DNA from: Enterobacteriaceae bacterium B14
Lineage (GTDB): Bacteria; Pseudomonadota; Gammaproteobacteria; Enterobacterales; Enterobacteriaceae
Length of the DNA stretch: 64,000 nucleotides
Assembly (NCBI GenBank): GCA_000307305.1
Contig: DF158882.1
Location: forward strand, 1,115,495 to 1,179,494
Direction: 5' to 3'
The position numbers and the translations under genes were made by a program. Under the pieces are notes generated by a model. It was not told where the DNA came from. It did not search any database and saw only the letters and a program-made list of their open reading frames with translations. This document shows positions 27,723 to 37,648 of this stretch, piece after piece. How positions within the stretch are numbered: position 1 is the stretch's first letter; every line of letters begins with the position of its first letter.

Positions 27723-28760
27723 TTAGTTCGAATCAAAGAAACGTTGGATTTTTTGCGGATCCCGCGTTTGGGTTAAGGCAAGCTGCAATAGAATACGTGC
27801 TTTTTGCGGATTCAGCGTTCCCGATGCGATAAAACCGTACTTGCTGTCGTCAATTTCTGCATCCCTCGTCGTCGCCCCTGTGGGCACACGTGATGAACGA
27901 ACAACGGCAATGCCATTTTGTGCAGCCGATGCCAACGTATCCAGAATGGTGTGATACATATTGCCGTTACCCACACCAGCACTGACAATCCCCTGATATC
28001 GAGCCTCGACAAAGGCCTTTGCCGGAATATCGGAGGCATTTGCATAGCTGTACACGATACCAACCTGAGGCAATGAATCTAAGTGATTAACGTCAAACCG
28101 AGCGGCTGGGCGCAGAGCTTCTCTCTGGTAATCTACTTTGCCATTATGGATCTGCCCTAGCGTGCCATAGTTAGGCGACTGGAACGTTTGTACCGCCGTG
28201 GTGCTAGTCTTAGTGACATCTCGAGCATCAAGAACGATATCATTCATCACAACTAATACACCACGACCTGCAGAGGATTTATCTGCTGCAGTGATAACAG
28301 CATTATACAAATTGAAAGGGCCATCTGCGCTGAGGGCAGTCGCTGGACGCATTGCGCCAACCATAACAACAGGTTTCGTACAATGAGTGGTGAGATTCAG
28401 AAAGTACGCGGTCTCCTCCATGGTGTCAGTTCCATGAGTAATAACAAACCCATCTGTCCTGCTGCACTCTGCATTGATCTTCTTTGCCAACTGTAGCCAT
28501 ACACGATCGTTCATATCTTGAGAGCCGATACTGACGACTTGCTCACCTTTAATATTGGCTACCTGTCTCAACTGTGGGACGGCATCAACCAGCGAAGAGA
28601 CCCCTAGTTTTCCAGCCGTATATTGTGACTGTGTTGCAGAATCTCCACCGCCAGCAATCGTGCCACCGGTTGCTAAAATCGTGATATTCGGTAACGCATA
28701 GGCTGCAGAACTAAAACATCCGACAGCAAAGAAAAGACCCATTAACTTATGTTTACTCAT
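27723..28760 (-). CDS. ansB: Periplasmic L-asparaginase II
   Basis: Hydrolyses asparagine (and glutamine weakly) in the periplasm, supplying ammonia and aspartate, often for anaerobic fumarate respiration. From ATG 28760 (GGAG 6 bases upstream) the product has 345 residues: a Sec signal of about 22 residues ending SSAAYA, then ITILATGGTIAGGGDS with the catalytic Thr near 36, and FVITHGTDTMEETAYFLNL with the second Thr-Asp-Lys set near 110. VMVGAMRP and YQGIVSAGVGNGNMY are also present. A longer frame from 28781 lacks support. In E. coli ansB is elsewhere and is controlled by CRP and FNR; a weak CRP-like half site occurs at 28826-28841 in the shared upstream region with ycaO. Confidence 0.95.
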   Translation of the reverse strand: MSKHKLMGLFFAVGCFSSAAYALPNITILATGGTIAGGGDSATQSQYTAGKLGVSSLVDAVPQLRQVANIKGEQVVSIGSQDMNDRVWLQLAKKINAECSRTDGFVITHGTDTMEETAYFLNLTTHCTKPVVMVGAMRPATALSADGPFNLYNAVITAADKSSAGRGVLVVMNDIVLDARDVTKTSTTAVQTFQSPNYGTLGQIHNGKVDYQREALRPAARFDVNHLDSLPQVGIVYSYANASDIPAKAFVEARYQGIVSAGVGNGNMYHTILDTLASAAQNGIAVVRSSRVPTGATTRDAEIDDSKYGFIASGTLNPQKARILLQLALTQTRDPQKIQRFFDSN

Positions 28761-28921
28761 TATATCTCCGGTTAACCACAATTAGACTAATTTATTTTAT
28801 ATTACAATTAGTTAGATTAAACATCTGTGATCTAGCTCTCTCAAAGGAAATTATGGAGCTATGAGAGAAAACCCCGTATGATCGTTAACCTTTTGTACGA
28901 TTTTAGAAGACGGCGATACCT

Positions 28922-30688
28922 ATGACCCAAACCTTTATCCCCGGTAAAGATGCCGCGCTAGAAGACTCTATCGCGCGCTTCCAACATAAATTGAGCGATC
29001 TCGGCTTTAACATCGAAGAAGCCTCTTGGCTCAACCCAGTCCCTAATGTTTGGTCAGTACATATCCGCGATCGCGATTGTGCACTTTGCTTTACTAACGG
29101 GAAAGGCTCCAGTAAGAAAGCCGCTTTGGCCTCTGCTTTAGGGGAATATTTCGAACGTCTCTCTACTAACTACTTCTTTGCTGACTTCTACTTAGGCAAA
29201 AGCATTGCCGAAGGCGAATTTGTGCATTACCCAAATGAGAAGTGGTTCCCTTTGCCAGAGGACAATCTATTACCTAGCGGTATCCTGGATGAGCGCCTGT
29301 TCAACTATTACGATCCAGAACAAGAGTTAGTCGCGAGCGATTTAGTCGACCTCCAATCAGGCAATGCAGAACGTGGTATTTGTGCACTACCATTTACTCG
29401 CCAGTCCGATCAGCAGACTGTCTATATTCCGATGAACATCATCGGTAATCTATATGTCTCTAATGGCATGTCAGCAGGAAACACGGCTAATGAAGCGCGT
29501 GTTCAAGCCCTGTCTGAAGTGTTCGAACGCTATGTTAAAAACCGTATTATCGCCGAATCGATCAGCCTCCCTAGCATTCCTGATACCGTCATGCAGCGTT
29601 ATCCTCAGGTTCAAGAGGCTATAGCCAAACTGGAGCAAGAGGGTTTCCCTATTCTGTCGTATGACGCCTCGCTTGGCGGCGACTATCCGGTTATCTGTGT
29701 CGTCCTGTTCAATCCTGCAAACGGTACTTGCTTTGCTTCTTTTGGCGCACATCCAGACTTTGGTGTGGCGCTGGAAAGAACTGTGACTGAACTGCTTCAA
29801 GGCCGTAGCTTAAAAGATCTCGACGTGTTCACTCCGCCGACATTCGATAATGAAGAAGTTGCCGAGCACGCCAATCTGGAAACTCATTTTATCGACTCCA
29901 GCGGCCTGATTTCTTGGGATTTATTCCGCGATGACGCTGATTATTCTTTTGCAGACTGGAACTTTAGCGGTAGCACAGAACAAGAGTTCGCTACGCTGAT
30001 GGCGCTATTCGATAAAGAAGATGCGGAAGTTTATATTGCTGACTATGAGCACTTAGGGGTCTACGCCTGCCGAATTTTAGTGCCTGGTATGTCAGACATC
30101 TACCCTGCTGAAGATTTGCTACTGGCGAATAACAACATGGGGGCATCTCTACGTGAAACTATTCTGTCGCTGCCAGGAAGTTCATGGAAACCAGAAGAAT
30201 ATCTTGCTTTCATTGAAACATTAGATGATGAAGGCTTAGATGATTTCACCCGCGTTCGTGAATTATTAGGTATCGCAACAGGCAGCACCAATGCTTGGTA
30301 TACCCTACGCATTGGTGAGCTAAAATCAATGCTAGCACTGGCTGGGGGAGATTTAGAGCAAGCGTTGGTTTGGGGTGAGTGGGCACAAGAATTCAATGCA
30401 TCCCTGCTATCGCCTGAGCGTAATAACTATTACCGCTGCTTACTCACGCTACTAGATCTGTCATTAGATAATGACCGTGACCCCGCACTTTATCAGAGTG
30501 CAATGGTAAAAATGTATGGTCAGGAAACTGTGGATATTGTCTGGAAGAACATTCACGGTGAAACTCGCTTTCATGGCCTACCAGAGGTTGACGAAGACCT
30601 CTCTACACTCGCATCACACCAAGCTTTATTAGGAGCTTACCAAAAACTCCAAAAAGCGAAAAAGGTGTTTTGGTCACAGCAACCGTGA
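28922..30688 (+). CDS. ycaO: YcaO-domain protein
   Basis: ATP-using YcaO-fold enzyme, 588 residues, near-identical in layout to E. coli YcaO (586). The N-terminal YcaO domain contains NGKGSSKKAALASALGEYFERLSTNYF near residue 60 and SNGMSAGNTANEARVQALSEVFERYVKN near 185, which hold the nucleotide and magnesium ligands. The C-terminal region carries TPR-like helices. The E. coli protein is implicated with RimO in beta-methylthiolation of ribosomal protein S12; peptide-cyclising YcaO proteins belong to the same superfamily but have partner genes, which are absent here. Divergent from ansB and followed by a clear terminator, so it stands alone, as in E. coli next to focA. Confidence 0.96.
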   Translation: MTQTFIPGKDAALEDSIARFQHKLSDLGFNIEEASWLNPVPNVWSVHIRDRDCALCFTNGKGSSKKAALASALGEYFERLSTNYFFADFYLGKSIAEGEFVHYPNEKWFPLPEDNLLPSGILDERLFNYYDPEQELVASDLVDLQSGNAERGICALPFTRQSDQQTVYIPMNIIGNLYVSNGMSAGNTANEARVQALSEVFERYVKNRIIAESISLPSIPDTVMQRYPQVQEAIAKLEQEGFPILSYDASLGGDYPVICVVLFNPANGTCFASFGAHPDFGVALERTVTELLQGRSLKDLDVFTPPTFDNEEVAEHANLETHFIDSSGLISWDLFRDDADYSFADWNFSGSTEQEFATLMALFDKEDAEVYIADYEHLGVYACRILVPGMSDIYPAEDLLLANNNMGASLRETILSLPGSSWKPEEYLAFIETLDDEGLDDFTRVRELLGIATGSTNAWYTLRIGELKSMLALAGGDLEQALVWGEWAQEFNASLLSPERNNYYRCLLTLLDLSLDNDRDPALYQSAMVKMYGQETVDIVWKNIHGETRFHGLPEVDEDLSTLASHQALLGAYQKLQKAKKVFWSQQP

Positions 30689-30737
30689 TTTATATTTTGA
30701 TTAAAATGCTATTTTGATCAAAATAAGACCATTTTAA

Positions 30738-30764
30738 GCCCCAGACACTCTGGGGCCTATTTTT
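30738..30764 (+). terminator. Terminator of ycaO
   Basis: GCCCCAGA pairs with TCTGGGGC around a 3-base loop, 50 bases after the ycaO stop, followed by CTATTTTTA. Confidence 0.9.
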
Positions 30765-31048
30765 ACAACACGAACAAACAAGTAACATATTGCCTCAATA
30801 TCATCGAATTAAATGACATTTCAGTGTGTTTTTCATCCAATTTATATGTAGTAATTTTACTACTTTAAAAATAGTTTATAAATTTTAAAAAAAATTTATT
30901 TAAATAAAATCAATCTATTACCTCATTATTTTGATATTTCCACACTATTTATGATGTCATTAGTTTCCGGCAATATGATCCACGTCAATTTTTCCACTAT
31001 ACTGCTTTGTTAGTATCATCGCGTAATCCATTTTTAAAGAGAGTTAGT
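30765..31048 (+). promoter_or_regulatory. focA-pflB upstream regulatory region with FNR-like site
   Basis: AT-rich region between the ycaO terminator and focA. ATGATCCACGTCAA at 30975-30988 matches 8 of the 10 defined positions of the FNR consensus TTGAT-N4-ATCAA and lies about 60 bases before the focA start. In E. coli this operon is strongly induced without oxygen by FNR and ArcA through several promoters, so the site agrees with the expected control. Long A/T runs at 30870-30910 may bind IHF or H-NS. I see no gene here. Confidence 0.6.
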
Positions 31049-31906
31049 GTGAAAGCTGACACCCCCTTTGACCTGTTGCTCCCTGCTGCCATGGCAAAAG
31101 TTGCCGAAGACGCAGGCGTCTATAAAGCAACAAAACAACCGCTGACAACGTTCTATCTGGCAATTACAGCGGGCGTATTTATCTCTATCGCATTTGTCTT
31201 CTATATCACTGTGACTACGGGTACAGCAGATGTTCCTTATGGCATAGCTAAGCTCATCGGCGGCATCTGTTTCTCATTAGGATTGATGTTAGTTGTAGTC
31301 TGTGGTGCTGACCTCTTTACCTCAACGGTACTCACCGTCGTCGCAAAAGCCAGTGGCCGTATAACATGGCGCCAACTCTCATGTAATTGGCTCAATGTTT
31401 ATATCGGTAACTTAATTGGTGCCCTCTTTTTTGTCGCACTAATGTGGTTCTCTGGCGAACACATGGTAGCCAAGGGGCAGTGGGGATTAAATGTACTGAA
31501 TACCGCACAACACAAGCTTGAACACACGTTTATTCAAGCCGTTTGTCTAGGGATTCTGGCGAACTTAATGGTCTGCTTAGCTGTCTGGATGAGTTATTCC
31601 GGTCGCAGTCTGTTAGACAAAATGTTTGCCATGGTCTTACCTGTAGGCATGTTTGTTGCCAGCGGTTTTGAGCACAGTATTGCAAATATGTTTATGATTC
31701 CGTTGGGTATTGTCATCAAGAATTTCGCCGAACCAGAATTCTGGCAAGCTATCGGCGCGACACCAGCGCAATTTGATCATCTAACCATAAGTAACCTAAT
31801 TATAGATAACCTGATTCCTGTCACGATTGGCAACATCATCGGTGGTGGTCTGATGGTAGGTTTAACTTACTGGGTAATATATCTGCGTGGCGACCGTCAC
31901 CACTAA
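31049..31906 (+). CDS. focA: Formate channel FocA
   Basis: Pentameric inner-membrane channel of the formate/nitrite transporter family; exports formate made by PflB and can re-import it at low pH. From GTG 31049 the product has 285 residues, the E. coli length, and starts VKADTPFDLLLPAAMAKVAE; an ATG 14 codons upstream at 31007 adds residues not found in the family. AGAGAG lies about 8 bases before the GTG. Key segments are GADLFTSTVLTVVAKASGR near residue 88, the His-containing FEHSIANMFMIP near 206 (gating His 209 region), and the C-terminal IGNIIGGGLMVGLTYW. It is 59 bases ahead of pflB in the conserved focA-pflB operon. Confidence 0.97.
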   Translation: MKADTPFDLLLPAAMAKVAEDAGVYKATKQPLTTFYLAITAGVFISIAFVFYITVTTGTADVPYGIAKLIGGICFSLGLMLVVVCGADLFTSTVLTVVAKASGRITWRQLSCNWLNVYIGNLIGALFFVALMWFSGEHMVAKGQWGLNVLNTAQHKLEHTFIQAVCLGILANLMVCLAVWMSYSGRSLLDKMFAMVLPVGMFVASGFEHSIANMFMIPLGIVIKNFAEPEFWQAIGATPAQFDHLTISNLIIDNLIPVTIGNIIGGGLMVGLTYWVIYLRGDRHH

Positions 31907-31965
31907 ATGTGACGATCGACGAGCCGGGTTTACGAAAAATCCAAACTTAAAGGTAGAGGTGCATA

Positions 31966-34248
31966 ATGACCGAGCTGAATGAAATGTATGCCAATGCATG
32001 GCAAAGTTTTAGCAAAGGTGAGTGGCAAAATAGCGTTGACGTTCGTGACTTTATCCAAAAGAACTATACGCCATATGAAGGTGACGAGTCTTTCCTAGCT
32101 GGTGCAACTGACGCAACCACTACGCTGTGGGATAAGGTTATGGAAGGCATTAAGCTGGAAAACCGTACCCACGCGCCAGTAGATTTTGATACTGATGTTG
32201 CTTCTACCATCACTTCTCACGATGCGGGCTACATCTATAAAGATCTAGAAACCATCGTAGGTTTACAAACTGACGCACCTTTGAAGCGTGCTTTGATTCC
32301 ATTTGGTGGGATCAAAATGGTTGAAGGTTCTTGCAAAGTTTACGGCCGTGAGCTGGACCCTGCACTGAAAAAAACCTTCACCGAATACCGTAAAACGCAC
32401 AACCAAGGTGTGTTTGACGTTTATACCAAAGACATCCTGAATTGCCGTAAGTCTGGCGTTCTGACCGGTCTGCCTGATGCATATGGCCGTGGCCGTATTA
32501 TCGGTGACTACCGTCGTGTTGCCGTATACGGTATCGACTTCCTGATGAAAGATAAATTCGCCCAGTTCAACTCTCTGCAAACTAAGCTAGAGAATGGCGA
32601 AGATCTAGAGATGACCATTCAACTGCGCGAAGAGATCTCTGAGCAGCATCGTGCACTGGGTCAAATGAAGCAAATGGCAGCAAAATATGGCTACGACATT
32701 TCTGGCCCTGCTACCACCGCTCAAGAAGCTGTACAGTGGACTTACTTCGGTTATCTCGCTGCAGTTAAGTCTCAAAACGGTGCAGCAATGTCATTCGGTC
32801 GTGTATCTAGCTTCCTAGATATCTATATCGAACGTGATATCAAAGCTGGCAAACTGACTGAACTCCAAGCTCAAGAGCTGATTGACCATTTAGTGATGAA
32901 GTTACGTATGGTTCGTTTCCTACGTACTCCAGAATATGATGAGTTGTTCTCTGGTGACCCAATCTGGGCAACAGAATCTTTAGCTGGTATGGGTGTTGAT
33001 GGCCGTACTCTTGTTACTAAAAGCAGCTTCCGCTTCCTGAATACCCTGTACACCATGGGGCCTTCACCAGAGCCGAACATGACCATTCTATGGTCTGAAA
33101 AACTGCCTATGAATTTCAAAAAGTACGCAGCTAAAGTCTCTATCGATACCTCATCAGTACAGTATGAGAACGATGACTTAATGCGTCCTGACTTCGACAA
33201 TGATGACTACGCGATTGCATGTTGCGTAAGCCCAATGATTGTTGGTAAGCAAATGCAGTTCTTCGGTGCTCGTGCAAACTTGGCGAAAACCATGCTGTAT
33301 GCAATCAACGGCGGCGTTGATGAGAAGATGAAAATCCAAGTTGGCCCGAAAGAAGCGCCAATGATGGATACCGTACTGGACTATGACAAAGTCATGGACC
33401 GTCTGGATCACTTCATGGATTGGTTGGCAGTACAATATGTCACCTCTCTGAACATCATCCACTACATGCATGATAAATACAGCTACGAAGCATCACTGAT
33501 GGCTCTGCATGACCGTGATGTTTACCGTACAATGGCTTGTGGTATCGCTGGCCTATCTGTTGCGGCTGACTCCCTGTCTGCTATCAAGTACGCAAAAGTG
33601 TCTACCATTCGTGATGAAGATGGTTTAGCTATCGACTTCAACATCGAAGGTGAATACCCGCAATTTGGTAACAACGATTCACGCGTTGATGATATCGCGT
33701 GTGATTTAGTTGAGCGCTTCATGAAGAAAATTCAGAAGCTGCGTACCTACCGTAATGCAGTAGCAACTCAGTCTGTTCTTACCATCACCTCTAACGTGGT
33801 TTATGGTAAGAAAACAGGTAACACCCCAGATGGTCGTCGTGCTGGCGCGCCATTTGGCCCAGGTGCAAACCCAATGCACGGTCGCGATCAGAAAGGTGCT
33901 GTCGCTTCTCTGACTTCTGTTGCTAAACTGCCGTTTGCTTACGCTAAAGATGGTATCTCTTATACCTTCTCTATCGTTCCTAACGCGCTGGGTAAAGATG
34001 ACGACGTGCGTAAAGCTAACCTTGCTGGCCTGATGGATGGTTATTTCCACCATGAAGCCTCTATCGAGGGTGGCCAGCATCTGAACGTTAACGTAATGAA
34101 CCGTGAAATGCTGTTAGACGCGATGGAAAATCCTGAGAAATATCCTCAGCTAACCATCCGTGTATCTGGTTACGCTGTTCGTTTTAACTCGTTGACCAAA
34201 GAGCAACAGCAAGACGTTATTACTCGTACCTTTACTGCTACGATGTAA
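31966..34248 (+). CDS. pflB: Pyruvate formate-lyase (formate C-acetyltransferase)
   Basis: Glycyl-radical enzyme of mixed-acid fermentation: pyruvate plus CoA gives acetyl-CoA and formate. It has 760 residues, the same as E. coli PflB. The catalytic Cys-Cys pair is in [14 protein letters not shown] near 418-420, and the radical-bearing Gly is in [10 protein letters not shown], 25 residues from the C terminus (Gly 735 counting Met). The whole chain is very highly conserved and shows strong codon bias. AGAGG lies 7 bases before ATG 31966. A strong terminator follows, and the activating enzyme gene pflA comes next. Confidence 0.99.
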   Translation: MTELNEMYANAWQSFSKGEWQNSVDVRDFIQKNYTPYEGDESFLAGATDATTTLWDKVMEGIKLENRTHAPVDFDTDVASTITSHDAGYIYKDLETIVGLQTDAPLKRALIPFGGIKMVEGSCKVYGRELDPALKKTFTEYRKTHNQGVFDVYTKDILNCRKSGVLTGLPDAYGRGRIIGDYRRVAVYGIDFLMKDKFAQFNSLQTKLENGEDLEMTIQLREEISEQHRALGQMKQMAAKYGYDISGPATTAQEAVQWTYFGYLAAVKSQNGAAMSFGRVSSFLDIYIERDIKAGKLTELQAQELIDHLVMKLRMVRFLRTPEYDELFSGDPIWATESLAGMGVDGRTLVTKSSFRFLNTLYTMGPSPEPNMTILWSEKLPMNFKKYAAKVSIDTSSVQYENDDLMRPDFDNDDYAIACCVSPMIVGKQMQFFGARANLAKTMLYAINGGVDEKMKIQVGPKEAPMMDTVLDYDKVMDRLDHFMDWLAVQYVTSLNIIHYMHDKYSYEASLMALHDRDVYRTMACGIAGLSVAADSLSAIKYAKVSTIRDEDGLAIDFNIEGEYPQFGNNDSRVDDIACDLVERFMKKIQKLRTYRNAVATQSVLTITSNVVYGKKTGNTPDGRRAGAPFGPGANPMHGRDQKGAVASLTSVAKLPFAYAKDGISYTFSIVPNALGKDDDVRKANLAGLMDGYFHHEASIEGGQHLNVNVMNREMLLDAMENPEKYPQLTIRVSGYAVRFNSLTKEQQQDVITRTFTATM

Positions 34249-34281
34249 TACGCCTGTAAGCGACACTAAGTTGCTTCGGAT

Positions 34282-34310
34282 AAAAGGCTTCACTTCGGTG
34301 AAGCCTTTAT
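34282..34310 (+). terminator. Terminator of pflB
   Basis: AAAGGCTTCAC (34283-34293) pairs with GTGAAGCCTTT (34298-34308) with a TTCG tetraloop, 34 bases after pflB; a T-rich tail follows. Confidence 0.9.
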
Positions 34311-34317
34311 TGTTTGT

Positions 34318-34342
34318 CAAAATTCTGTTTGCCAGAATTTTG
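34318..34342 (+). terminator. Second hairpin after pflB
   Basis: CAAAATTCTG pairs perfectly with CAGAATTTTG around a 5-base loop, followed by TTTAC. It lies just behind the main pflB terminator and is probably a back-up terminator for this highly expressed operon. Confidence 0.55.
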
Positions 34343-34660
34343 TTTACTAGAACTTGGCTTCAACGTGAGCGAGTTGATGAATTATAGATATCATTATCTG
34401 TATATATGGCCATTTACCTTAGATAAGGTATCCAACACCCCACCAAATGCGAGATAATGGATATCACTGTGACTGCTTTGCCAACGACCTCTTGGGCCTC
34501 GTAGGTCGTTGGCAAAACAGTTAGTTATATGACGTCAGGCAGTAACCAAAAATGTAGAGATGAAAGAGTCATTTACTCACTCATCCAGCTCATTTTTCGT
34601 GTTAACTGTGGCGCACTTGCAGGCCAAGATTATTAGGCCACTATTGGAGAGAACCCCGCA
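34343..34660. other. Intergenic region before pflA
   Basis: About 320 bases. It should carry the pflA promoter. The only clear structure is the long palindrome at 34477-34516 listed separately. No further gene is seen. Confidence 0.4.
34477..34516. repeat. Long perfect palindrome between pflB and pflA
   Basis: TTTGCCAACGACCT (34477-34490) and AGGTCGTTGGCAAA (34503-34516) form a perfect 14-base stem around a 12-base loop. It has no T-run on either side, and both pflB terminators are already behind it, so it is not a simple terminator. It could be a dispersed repeat (REP/MITE-like), a protein site or an RNA structure in the pflA leader. Confidence 0.6.
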
Positions 34661-35401
34661 ATGTCACTCAAAGGTCGCATCCACTCTTTTGAATCCTGTG
34701 GTACTGTCGATGGCCCAGGTATCCGATTTATCGTTTTTTTTCAAGGCTGCCTTATGCGCTGCCTGTATTGCCATAATCGGGATACGTGGGACACTCACGG
34801 TGGGCAAGAAGTCACCGTCGAAGATCTGATGAAAGAAATTGTGACTTATCGTCACTTCATGAATGCATCAGGTGGCGGCGTGACAGCTTCTGGTGGTGAG
34901 GCAATACTGCAAGCTGAGTTTGTTCGAGATTGGTTCCAAGCATGCCGCAAAGAAGGTATCCATACTTGCTTAGATACCAACGGCTTCGTACGTCGCTACG
35001 ATCCCGTGATTGATGAGCTGCTTGATGCAACCGACCTTGTGATGCTAGACCTGAAACAGATGGACGATAGCATTCACCAGAATCTGGTTGGTGTATCGAA
35101 TCACCGCACTTTAGAGTTCGCTCGTTATCTGGCCAAGCGTAATCAAAAAACGTGGATACGCTACGTTGTTGTACCGGGCTGGTCTGACAGTGATAAAGCG
35201 GCGCATATGCTTGGTGAATTTACCCAAAATATGACCAACATTGAAAAGATAGAACTACTGCCTTATCACGAGCTAGGCAAACATAAATGGATTGCGATGG
35301 GTGAAGAGTATGGCCTTGATGGGGTAAAACCGCCTTCAACGGAAACGATGGAAAACGTAAAAAATATCCTTTCCAGCTATGGTCATAAAGTCATTTACTA
35401 A
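34661..35401 (+). CDS. pflA: Pyruvate formate-lyase activating enzyme
   Basis: Radical-SAM enzyme that installs the glycyl radical on PflB under anaerobic conditions. It has 246 residues, the E. coli length. The [4Fe-4S] cysteines are at 30, 34 and 37 (GCLMRCLYC). [17 protein letters not shown] near 72-88 carries the SAM-binding Gly-rich segment, and YHELGKHKW lies near the C terminus. GGAGAG lies about 9 bases upstream. It has its own upstream region and a terminator, and lies directly after focA-pflB as in E. coli. Confidence 0.98.
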   Translation: MSLKGRIHSFESCGTVDGPGIRFIVFFQGCLMRCLYCHNRDTWDTHGGQEVTVEDLMKEIVTYRHFMNASGGGVTASGGEAILQAEFVRDWFQACRKEGIHTCLDTNGFVRRYDPVIDELLDATDLVMLDLKQMDDSIHQNLVGVSNHRTLEFARYLAKRNQKTWIRYVVVPGWSDSDKAAHMLGEFTQNMTNIEKIELLPYHELGKHKWIAMGEEYGLDGVKPPSTETMENVKNILSSYGHKVIY

Positions 35402-35415
35402 CATTCCTTTCCTCT

Positions 35416-35440
35416 ATCCGCCTGAATTTTTCAGGCGGAT
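35416..35440. terminator. Shared terminator of pflA and ycaD
   Basis: ATCCGCCTGAA (35416-35426) and TTCAGGCGGAT (35430-35440) form a perfect 11-base stem with a 3-base loop in the 51-base gap between the convergent genes. Confidence 0.8.
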
Positions 35441-35452
35441 ATCTCCACAGAG

Positions 35453-36613
35453 CTAAACCGCAGCCATTGGCGTATGGTGATGGTCTGCTTTCTTAAACAA
35501 CATCATCATATAAACCAGTGCGACTGCCGCAATGGCGATAAATAGAATTTTATCGGAGTAATGCTGCATGAGGATCCCTGTCATTGAAGGCCCTATCAAG
35601 CTCCCAATGGTATAACTCATGAGTAGTGCCTGATTCATTGCTACCAACTCGTCGGCATTCACTTTTTCACAGGCCCAAGCCATTGCTATTGGGTAGAGAG
35701 TAAAACCGGCACAGCCAAGGACAAAGAGCGCAGGCACAATGAGATACCCACTGGCTGCGCTGGCTCCCACCATAACTAGACAGCCCAGAATCACCATAAA
35801 AACCTGAACTCGTAGCACGAGCAAACGCCCATAGCGATCGGCCATCCATCCAACAGGCCACTGACCTACAATACCGGCCCCAACCATTAACGCCATCCAA
35901 TAACCGACCTTTGCATCACTCATCCCTTGATGAGAGAAAAATAACGGTAGAAGACCATAAAGAGAACCCAATACAATACCGGAAATAATGCACCCATTGA
36001 TACCCAAACGGGCACTGCGTAACCTCAACATGGGTAATAAATTGGTTTTATGATGCTCTTGGTCTGGGCGTGCGAATGGTGCAAAAAGCATAGGTAAGAT
36101 AGCAATTCCCATAAGCACGATAACCCAAGGCACAACACTCATTAACTGCGTCGGCACACTCGCTATCAACAACTGACCAATGACCGTGCCAATGTAATAA
36201 ACGATCATATAAGCAGCAAGAAGCTGGCTGCGATTCTGAATTGTCCCACTGCGCAATAGCGCACTTTCAACAATGACCCAAATTAGCGCGCAGGCAACCC
36301 CAGCCAGCATTCGCCATACAAGCCAACTAATAAAATCAACAGAGAGGGTTAAACCTAGGGTTGATACAGCAAACAGAATCGCAGCGTAATAGTAACTTCG
36401 ATTAAAACCACTACGATTGATTAATTGCCCGGCAATGAGCGTTCCGAGTAAATTGCCCATGAAGAACGCGGAGCCAACAATACCGATACTCCAAGTAGGT
36501 AAGCGTCCGTGAGTAAGCCATAAAGGAACTAATGTATTGAGAACGGCCATCGAAATGGTCAGCAATAGCAACCCGCAGAGCAGTAGCTTAACGGGGCGAG
36601 AAAACGCAGACAT
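35453..36613 (-). CDS. ycaD: Major facilitator superfamily transporter YcaD
   Basis: A 12-helix inner-membrane transporter of 386 residues (E. coli YcaD 382). The sequence tracks E. coli YcaD closely: [19 protein letters not shown] at the start, [14 protein letters not shown] near 68, [19 protein letters not shown] near 130, [24 protein letters not shown] near 205 and [20 protein letters not shown] near 298. The loop motif [19 protein letters not shown] matches the MFS motif A region. The substrate is unknown. It lies between pflA and the dms genes, as in E. coli. Confidence 0.94.
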   Translation of the reverse strand: MSAFSRPVKLLLCGLLLLTISMAVLNTLVPLWLTHGRLPTWSIGIVGSAFFMGNLLGTLIAGQLINRSGFNRSYYYAAILFAVSTLGLTLSVDFISWLVWRMLAGVACALIWVIVESALLRSGTIQNRSQLLAAYMIVYYIGTVIGQLLIASVPTQLMSVVPWVIVLMGIAILPMLFAPFARPDQEHHKTNLLPMLRLRSARLGINGCIISGIVLGSLYGLLPLFFSHQGMSDAKVGYWMALMVGAGIVGQWPVGWMADRYGRLLVLRVQVFMVILGCLVMVGASAASGYLIVPALFVLGCAGFTLYPIAMAWACEKVNADELVAMNQALLMSYTIGSLIGPSMTGILMQHYSDKILFIAIAAVALVYMMMLFKKADHHHTPMAAV

Positions 36614-36773
36614 GATAGATGATGGCCGGATATAAAATAGATATTGAAAGGATCATGCCACTACGCTAAATAAAGTCAATCGGCTAAAACAGATATAGTA
36701 AAAAATTTACTTTAGTAATGAGATTCAGCCTACCATCTCTGTAAACTGAACCCCACACGCCACCGAAAACGTA

Positions 36774-37418
36774 TCAGCGATACAAATCACGCTCTGGCAC
36801 ATTCAATGCCAGAACAGTTTTCCAATCATCCAATGTTGCCTGAGTCAATACCGCAAGGCCACGATAGAAAGGGTGATCGCTCCCCTCTTCTAACAGAGCC
36901 AAATAACGGCTACTCCAAGGCAGAATGTGTTCCGCTAATAAAACCGGCAAGCTACGAGCCTGCTCTTCTGCAACCCATGCAGCCATAAGCAATAACGTAC
37001 CGATGTGATCTTCTGGCTCTTTTTTATCACTCTCAAGCTCGATCCCTACACGGCGTAACCACCCACGTAATGCGAGTGTTGAATCACCGAACAGTACACT
37101 TTCACGGTCAAGGTAAACCGAACCCCACGGTGGTGCAGGCAGAGCATCTGGGCCAATAAATAAACGCTGAAACTCTTCATCTAACCGAGCACTTTCTGCT
37201 TCGTCGGTTAACCCTAGACGAATATCTGCCGCAGCCACTGCAACTCGCTGATGGTCGCCACACGGCCACTCGTTCTCCCAGTCAGGCTCACTTAAGGAAG
37301 AAATAATATCCTCCAACTCTGGGCTTTCTGGAGAGGTATAGAGCAGACTGCCCAGAATTCTTCCCGTCAGCGCAATCCGCTGGTTAATCTCTGCATGTGT
37401 TGGCATAGCATCCGACAT
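36774..37418 (-). CDS. dmsD: DMSO reductase maturation chaperone DmsD
   Basis: Cytoplasmic TorD-family chaperone that binds the twin-arginine leader of DmsA and holds it until the cofactor is in place. The product from ATG 37418 has 214 residues (E. coli 204). All-helical, with the family motifs PPWGSVYLDRESVLFGDSTLALRGWLRR near 110-137 and EPEDHIGTLLLMAAWVAEE near 147-165, which line the leader-binding groove. The start is set by GGAGAG 6 bases upstream; longer frames are unsupported. In E. coli dmsD lies with ynfEFGH, far from dmsABC. Here it follows dmsC in the same direction behind a terminator, so it is physically paired with its client operon. Confidence 0.93.
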   Translation of the reverse strand: MSDAMPTHAEINQRIALTGRILGSLLYTSPESPELEDIISSLSEPDWENEWPCGDHQRVAVAAADIRLGLTDEAESARLDEEFQRLFIGPDALPAPPWGSVYLDRESVLFGDSTLALRGWLRRVGIELESDKKEPEDHIGTLLLMAAWVAEEQARSLPVLLAEHILPWSSRYLALLEEGSDHPFYRGLAVLTQATLDDWKTVLALNVPERDLYR

Positions 37419-37530
37419 AAACATCTCTCCATAAATGCAGACCTTCACTATCCCTTCGCACTTGATGTTACCTCTGGGCCGTATAGATGAACGAATCTGC
37501 ACTCTTAATTTAATTAAAAGGGCTTATTAC

Positions 37531-37566
37531 ATAAAAAAAGGGCACGTGATTTACCGCACCCTTTTA
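37531..37566 (-). terminator. Terminator of dmsABC
   Basis: On the minus strand AAAAGGGTGCG can pair with CGTGCCCTTTT (two G-T pairs), followed by seven T residues, about 85 bases after the dmsC stop and before dmsD. Confidence 0.75.
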
Positions 37567-37648
37567 TAATACCAGTTCTCAACTTACACCACTCGATATG
37601 CTTGTCGCTTTATGTTTTGCCACAATCATTGAGAGGTTCAAATACTCA

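Noticed and set aside
28922-30688. Thiazole/oxazole-modified peptide cluster around ycaO
   Set aside because: There is no precursor peptide, dehydrogenase or partner E1-like gene nearby; this is the stand-alone E. coli-type YcaO.
30690-30730. FNR site TTTTGATCAAAA behind ycaO
   Set aside because: The palindrome lacks the four-base spacer of an FNR site and lies in front of the ycaO terminator, not a promoter.
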